Below, piece by piece: positions 42,752-46,137 of a stretch of DNA of 46,137 nucleotides. Under the pieces are notes generated by a model. It did not search any database. It was not told where the DNA came from and saw only the letters and a program-made list of their open reading frames with translations. The stretch's first letter is position 1; every line of letters starts with the position of its first letter. The position numbers and the translations under genes were made by a program. The DNA comes from an uncultured Octadecabacter sp. GTDB lineage: Bacteria > Pseudomonadota > Alphaproteobacteria > Rhodobacterales > Rhodobacteraceae. The DNA is taken from contig CALAGN010000036.1 of NCBI GenBank assembly GCA_937891785.1, forward strand, positions 1-46,137, given 5' to 3'.

Positions 42752-42806
42752 ATATGGAAAGCGTATGGAAAGCGTATGGAAACCGTATGGGTTGCGTATG
42801 TCATAC
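42752..42806. repeat. Five 11-bp tandem repeats before the chorismate mutase gene
   Basis: Units starting at 42752, 42763, 42774, 42785 and 42796 share the core GTATGGAAAGC. The first differs at one base, the second is exact, the third differs at one base, the fourth at three, and the fifth shares the first five bases. The period equals about one helical turn. The array lies between the GNAT remnant stop and the chorismate mutase start, and slightly overlaps the end of the remnant. Confidence 0.85.
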
Positions 42807-42998
42807 CAGCGCCCCTTTGTGGTGACGCCAGATGTTTACGATCGGGTCGTGGCGGTCGGCGGGATCGGCTGAATAGAACTCTCCGCCCGGCGCATTGGCG
42901 ATTTCGGTCTGGCGGGCATCGAAGGTCGCGCCAAGGCGCGGCGCGCGCAAGGTCAGGCGGTTTGTTTCAAGCGTTGGGACGGTCACGGTCATGTTCAT
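42801..42998 (-). pseudogene. Internally deleted GNAT acetyltransferase remnant
   Basis: Only 65 residues. The start (VPTLETNRLTLRAP) is the first strand of a GNAT N-acetyltransferase. Directly behind it comes RLGATFDA and the end PIVNIWRHH, which match the last strand region of the full-length (about 175 residue) acetyltransferases found at this place beside ffh in related bacteria. The acetyl-CoA-binding middle is gone without loss of frame. The start still overlaps the ffh stop (ATGA). A working enzyme is very unlikely. Full-length comparison is from memory. Confidence 0.65.
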
Positions 42999-44467
42999 TT
43001 CTTTTTGCCGAACCCCGAGAGACCGGGGGGCAAAGCGCTGCCGCCGCCACCGAACGGGTTTTGGCCGGGTATTCCGCCACCCATTTGTTGTTGTGCCGCT
43101 TGCATTTCGGCCTCGGTCGGGCCGCCTTTGCCGAAGAGGCCTTTCATGGCCTGTTTCAGCATGCCGCCCTTGCCCATCTTCTTCATCATGTCGGACATCT
43201 GACGGTGCATTTTGATCAGCTTGTTCAGCTCGCTCACTTCAAGGCCCGCACCTTTGGCGATGCGTTTCTTGCGGCTGGCTTGCAACAACTGCGGATTGGC
43301 ACGTTCGCGTTTAGTCATCGAGCTGATTAGCGCGACCTGACGTTTCAGGATGCTGTCGTCAAATCCGGCATCAGACACCTGTTTGGCCATTTTACCCATG
43401 CCGGGCATCATGCCCATCATCGATTCCATGCCGCCCATTTTCAGCATCTGTTCCAGTTGCATCCGCATGTCGTTCATATTGAACTGACCCTTTTGGAACC
43501 GCCTCATCATGCGTTCGGCCTGTTCGGCCTCGATTGTGTCTCGGGCCTTTTCGACGAGACTGACGATATCGCCCATGCCAAGGATCCGACCCGCGACGCG
43601 TTCGGCGTGGAATTCCTCGATCGCGTCCATCTTTTCGCCAAGGCCGACAAAGCGGATCGGTTTGCCTGTTACGGCGCGCATCGACAGGGCCGCACCGCCG
43701 CGCCCGTCGCCGTCCATACGGGTAAGGACAACGCCCGTAACGCCGATCTTATCGTCAAATTCTGTCGCGACGTTCACCGCATCTTGGCCTGTCAGACCAT
43801 CCACCACCAGCAGCGTTTCGCGCGGGTTGATCACATCACGCACGGCTGCAGCTTGGGCGATCAATTCGGCGTCGATATGAAGGCGGCCAGCGGTGTCGAG
43901 TATATAGACGTCATAGCCGCCAAGGCTGGCTTGGGTTTTCGCGCGCTTGGCGATCGCAACGGGGTCTTCGCCCTTGACGATTGGAAGTGTGTCGACGCCG
44001 ATCTGCACGCCAAGGATGGCAAGCTGTTCCATCGCGGCGGGGCGGTTCACGTCGAGGGACGCCATAAGGACGCGCTTGCCCTCTTTTTCTTTCAGACGTT
44101 TTGCCAGCTTGGCCGTCGTCGTCGTTTTACCCGAGCCCTGCAGGCCGACCATCAGGATCGGCGCGGGCGGGTTGTCGATTTTCAGGGTGCCGGGTTCTTG
44201 CGACCCTGTCAGCACATGCACCAATTCGTCGTGCACGATCTTGACGACCTGCTGACCGGGGGTGACGGATTTGGTGACGGACTGCCCGGTTGCCTTTTCG
44301 GCCACGGCCTTGACGAAATCGCGCGCGACTTCCAGTGATACGTCGGCTTCCAGAAGGGCAACGCGCACTTCGCGCAGGGCTACTTTGACATCATCCTCGG
44401 AGAGCGCACCCTGTTTGGTAAGCTTATCAAAGACACCTGACAGGCGTTCGGATAGATTTTCAAACAT
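42995..44467 (-). CDS. ffh: Signal recognition particle protein Ffh
   Basis: SRP54 GTPase of 490 residues. N-domain at 1-85, G-domain with G1 GLQGSGKTTTTAKLA, DVNRPAAMEQLAILG, DTAGRLHID and TRMDGDGRGGAALS, and a methionine-rich M-domain (about 300-435; QFNMNDMRMQLEQMLKMGGM in part) that binds 4.5S RNA and signal sequences. The tail is glycine/methionine-rich and ends in GFGKKK. A strong AAGGAGG site (44477-44483) precedes the ATG. An inverted repeat TCACT/AGTGA lies at 44500-44520 upstream. Confidence 0.97.
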   Translation of the reverse strand: MFENLSERLSGVFDKLTKQGALSEDDVKVALREVRVALLEADVSLEVARDFVKAVAEKATGQSVTKSVTPGQQVVKIVHDELVHVLTGSQEPGTLKIDNPPAPILMVGLQGSGKTTTTAKLAKRLKEKEGKRVLMASLDVNRPAAMEQLAILGVQIGVDTLPIVKGEDPVAIAKRAKTQASLGGYDVYILDTAGRLHIDAELIAQAAAVRDVINPRETLLVVDGLTGQDAVNVATEFDDKIGVTGVVLTRMDGDGRGGAALSMRAVTGKPIRFVGLGEKMDAIEEFHAERVAGRILGMGDIVSLVEKARDTIEAEQAERMMRRFQKGQFNMNDMRMQLEQMLKMGGMESMMGMMPGMGKMAKQVSDAGFDDSILKRQVALISSMTKRERANPQLLQASRKKRIAKGAGLEVSELNKLIKMHRQMSDMMKKMGKGGMLKQAMKGLFGKGGPTEAEMQAAQQQMGGGIPGQNPFGGGGSALPPGLSGFGKKK

Positions 44468-44624
44468 GCCGCAGGCCTCCTTGGCCGATTAGGATATGAT
44501 CACTCCTAGATAGGAAGTGACGGCGAAAAGCACAAATGCACCAGTGGGCGCAACGCGCTGACTGGTGGCGATCCCTTATGAATAAGGGACCGGAAGTTTG
44601 AGACTCCCGGATATAAGGTGGCGT

Positions 44625-45125
44625 TTAGGGCTGTTGCGGCTCGGAGTCAACAGGTTGGGCGGCCAGCCAAGCGTTGACGGCATCGGCCCCGCGCCTTGCA
44701 CCTTTGCCACTGGTGTAGGCGGTTGTGAACGGGTGCAGGCCCGGGTCCATGCCGCCATCTAGTTCCAGCGTCATGCGGTGGGTATCAGAATTGTCGCTGC
44801 GGCTGGTTTGCACGATTGCGCGGCGCAGGTAGCGCAAGTCGTGGCGGATGCTGGTTTGGCGAAACAGGGTGCGACGGCGCATTTCCACGCGGTTATCACG
44901 ACGATCCAGCACCAGTTGATCGCGGCTTACGAAGGCTGCAAAGAACAGCGCGCCGAACCCGCCGCCAATGACGAGGACACGAAGGCCGGTTTGGATATCG
45001 CCACTGAACAACGCATTGATCGCGAACCCGACTGGCATAAGGATCGATCCCGCCAGCAGGAAGCTCAACAGCCAAGGCGCGTTGTCGATGATCAAAAGGT
45101 CTGGCGTGTTGTTTTTGATCTTCAT
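44625..45125 (-). CDS. Small membrane protein, DUF2244-like
   Basis: Protein of 166 residues with two adjacent membrane segments (about 17-37, LLSFLLAGSILMPVGFAINA, and 47-66, VLVIGGGFGALFFAAFVS). A soluble beta-rich part follows (LDRRDNRVEMRRRTLFRQTS), like the photosystem-assembly/DUF2244 type of small membrane proteins. The start at 45125 was chosen because the open frame upstream runs through a hexamer repeat and the divergent regulator. It ends 157 nt from ffh. Family assignment is weak; function unknown. Confidence 0.65.
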   Translation of the reverse strand: MKIKNNTPDLLIIDNAPWLLSFLLAGSILMPVGFAINALFSGDIQTGLRVLVIGGGFGALFFAAFVSRDQLVLDRRDNRVEMRRRTLFRQTSIRHDLRYLRRAIVQTSRSDNSDTHRMTLELDGGMDPGLHPFTTAYTSGKGARRGADAVNAWLAAQPVDSEPQQP

Positions 45126-45164
45126 GGGGGTATTAGGCGTTGCGGACTGGGCCACGTCAACCGG

Positions 45165-45188
45165 GCATTTGCATTTGCATTTGCATCT
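45165..45188. repeat. GCATTT hexamer repeat
   Basis: Four tandem units of GCATTT (the last is GCATCT), 40 nt upstream of the start of the leftward small membrane-protein gene, in its gap with the LysR gene. Such a repeat could vary in copy number and change promoter spacing. No other structure was seen in this 135-nt gap. Confidence 0.8.
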
Positions 45189-45260
45189 GCGCAAGCGAAC
45201 GTGAGTTTTCTTTTGGCGCGTTTCATGTTTTTCAGCGCACATAACAGTATGTGAGGGATC

Positions 45261-46136
45261 ATGGACAACTGGGACGAAGTTCGCACGGCTTATCAGGTGG
45301 CGCGTATGGGCACTGTCAGTGGCGCTGCCGAAGCGCTGGGCGTGCATCATGCCACCGTCATTCGCCATATCGACGCGCTTGAAGGGCGGCTGGGGGCGAA
45401 ATTGTTCCAGCGTCATGCACGCGGTTATACGGCGACCGAAGCGGGCGAGGATCTTTTGCAGGTCGCCAAGATTACCGATGATCAATTGACGCAATTGGCG
45501 GGGCGCATCAAAGGGCGCGGGCAGGGCGTGAACGGGGATTTGGTCGTGACGTCAGTGGTGTCGGCCGCCCCCGTCCTTGCGCCGATCCTGACGCGATTTC
45601 AGATTGCCAATCCGGGGCTGCGGGTGCGTTATCTGACCGGCGACCGTTTGTTCCGCCTTGAATACGGCGAGGCCCATGTGGCGATCCGTGCAGGCGAAGC
45701 GCCTGATCAGCCTGACAATGTAGTGCAGCCGTTCTTGCGCCAGCCTGTGCGGCTCGTGGCGTCACCGGACTATATTGCGCGCAAGGGAATGCCTGCAGAT
45801 GAAGCGGAGTTGGCGCAGCATGAATTCGTCGGTCATGACGATGATCACTCCCGTGCACCGTTCAACAAATGGCTGCGTGCCACGGTGCGCGATGTGCAGA
45901 TCGTGTTTCGCACGTCAGACAATCGCGCCATGCTGGATGCAATCGTCGCAGGCGCGGGGATCGGGTTCGTGATGGACTGGAGCTTTAAACGCAATCCCGA
46001 ACTGGTCGAGGTCGTTCCCATGCACGAGGAATGGGCAGCGCCATTGTGGCTGGTGACCCATGTGGATTTGCACCGCTCGACCAAGGTTCAGGCGTTCTTG
46101 ACGTTCCTCAAGGCCGAGGCAAAGGCGTTGGGGTAG
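45261..46136 (+). CDS. LysR-family transcriptional regulator
   Basis: Protein of 291 residues: N-terminal winged helix-turn-helix (about 5-62; YQVARMGTVSGAAEALGVHH, then IRHIDALEGRLGAKLFQRH) and a LysR-type effector domain (about 90-290). It is divergent from the small membrane-protein gene and may control it; the real target and effector are unknown. The frame closes at 46136, one base before the window ends, so the gene is complete. Confidence 0.9.
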   Translation: MDNWDEVRTAYQVARMGTVSGAAEALGVHHATVIRHIDALEGRLGAKLFQRHARGYTATEAGEDLLQVAKITDDQLTQLAGRIKGRGQGVNGDLVVTSVVSAAPVLAPILTRFQIANPGLRVRYLTGDRLFRLEYGEAHVAIRAGEAPDQPDNVVQPFLRQPVRLVASPDYIARKGMPADEAELAQHEFVGHDDDHSRAPFNKWLRATVRDVQIVFRTSDNRAMLDAIVAGAGIGFVMDWSFKRNPELVEVVPMHEEWAAPLWLVTHVDLHRSTKVQAFLTFLKAEAKALG

Positions 46137-46137
46137 G

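Noticed and set aside
43457-44338. A 293-codon plus-strand frame opposite ffh
   Set aside because: Antisense to an essential gene, no ribosome site, histidine/phenylalanine-rich shadow composition.
1-46137. Mobile elements, prophage, CRISPR array, tRNA or rRNA genes
   Set aside because: No transposase, integrase, phage structural gene, spaced repeat array, or cloverleaf with a clear TTCRA-type arm was recognised on either strand.

Overview
The window looks like chromosomal DNA of an alphaproteobacterium of the Rhodobacteraceae (Roseobacter group). The evidence is the Paracoccus-type sox gene order, an ALA-synthase hemA beside it, a MipZ-type ParA ATPase, the ffh-rpsP-rimM-trmD-rplS-rpmE block, and moderately GC-rich coding sequence throughout. 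The genus cannot be set from sequence alone. No tRNA, rRNA, CRISPR array, insertion sequence or prophage was found.

Layout. (1) 1-443: decayed remnant of a mannitol/fructuronate dehydrogenase. (2) 458-15945: thiosulfate oxidation island. soxS-soxR-soxT run leftward; soxV-W-X-Y-Z-A-B-C-D-E-F run rightward, followed by a DUF302 protein, hemA, a second YeeE/YedE transporter and a convergent soxH. Four copies of an ATTC-N8-GAAT-like dyad lie at the soxS/soxV, soxW/soxX, soxA/soxB and soxH control regions and are the best candidates for SoxR operators. (3) 16029-21412: aroQ, an HpcH/HpaI aldolase, and a tight leftward operon of acyl-CoA dehydrogenase, ADP-forming acyl-CoA synthetase and a CaiD-like hydratase. 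This operon may activate and desaturate/hydrate an acid such as gamma-butyrobetaine or carnitine.

(4) 21478-34381: amino-sugar (chitin-type) island. A leftward GntR/HutC regulator and GH20 hexosaminidase diverge from a rightward operon: two ABC permeases, binding protein, ATPase, Gfo/Idh/MocA oxidoreductase, two different SIS-domain aldose/ketose isomerase-deaminases, ROK kinase, nagA and cutC. Most joints in this operon overlap by 4 nt. The divergent control region holds nested palindromes and a 14-nt inverted identity. (5) 34460-35751: a membrane-protein gene split by an apparent 1-nt frameshift. (6) 35748-38290: mipZ and a DEAD-box RNA helicase with a long structured leader. (7) 38337-44467: cupin protein, then the leftward translation block ffh, GNAT remnant, chorismate mutase, rpsP, rimM, a sulfotransferase-like gene, trmD, rplS and rpmE. 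(8) 44625-46136: a small DUF2244-like membrane protein and a divergent LysR regulator.

How it works together. The Sox proteins oxidise thiosulfate in the periplasm. SoxV/SoxW/SoxS supply reductant, SoxT proteins probably move sulfur compounds across the membrane, and hemA may help meet the haem demand of SoxX, SoxA, SoxD and SoxE. The amino-sugar island imports GlcNAc and possibly GalNAc-type sugars or oligomers and takes them to fructose-6-phosphate or tagatose-6-phosphate. Nothing seen here is a clearly new defence or mobile system. The most interesting signals are the shared sox operator, the amino-sugar control region, the two-isomerase/CutC design, the rhlE leader with a terminator-like hairpin, and three decayed or frameshifted genes.
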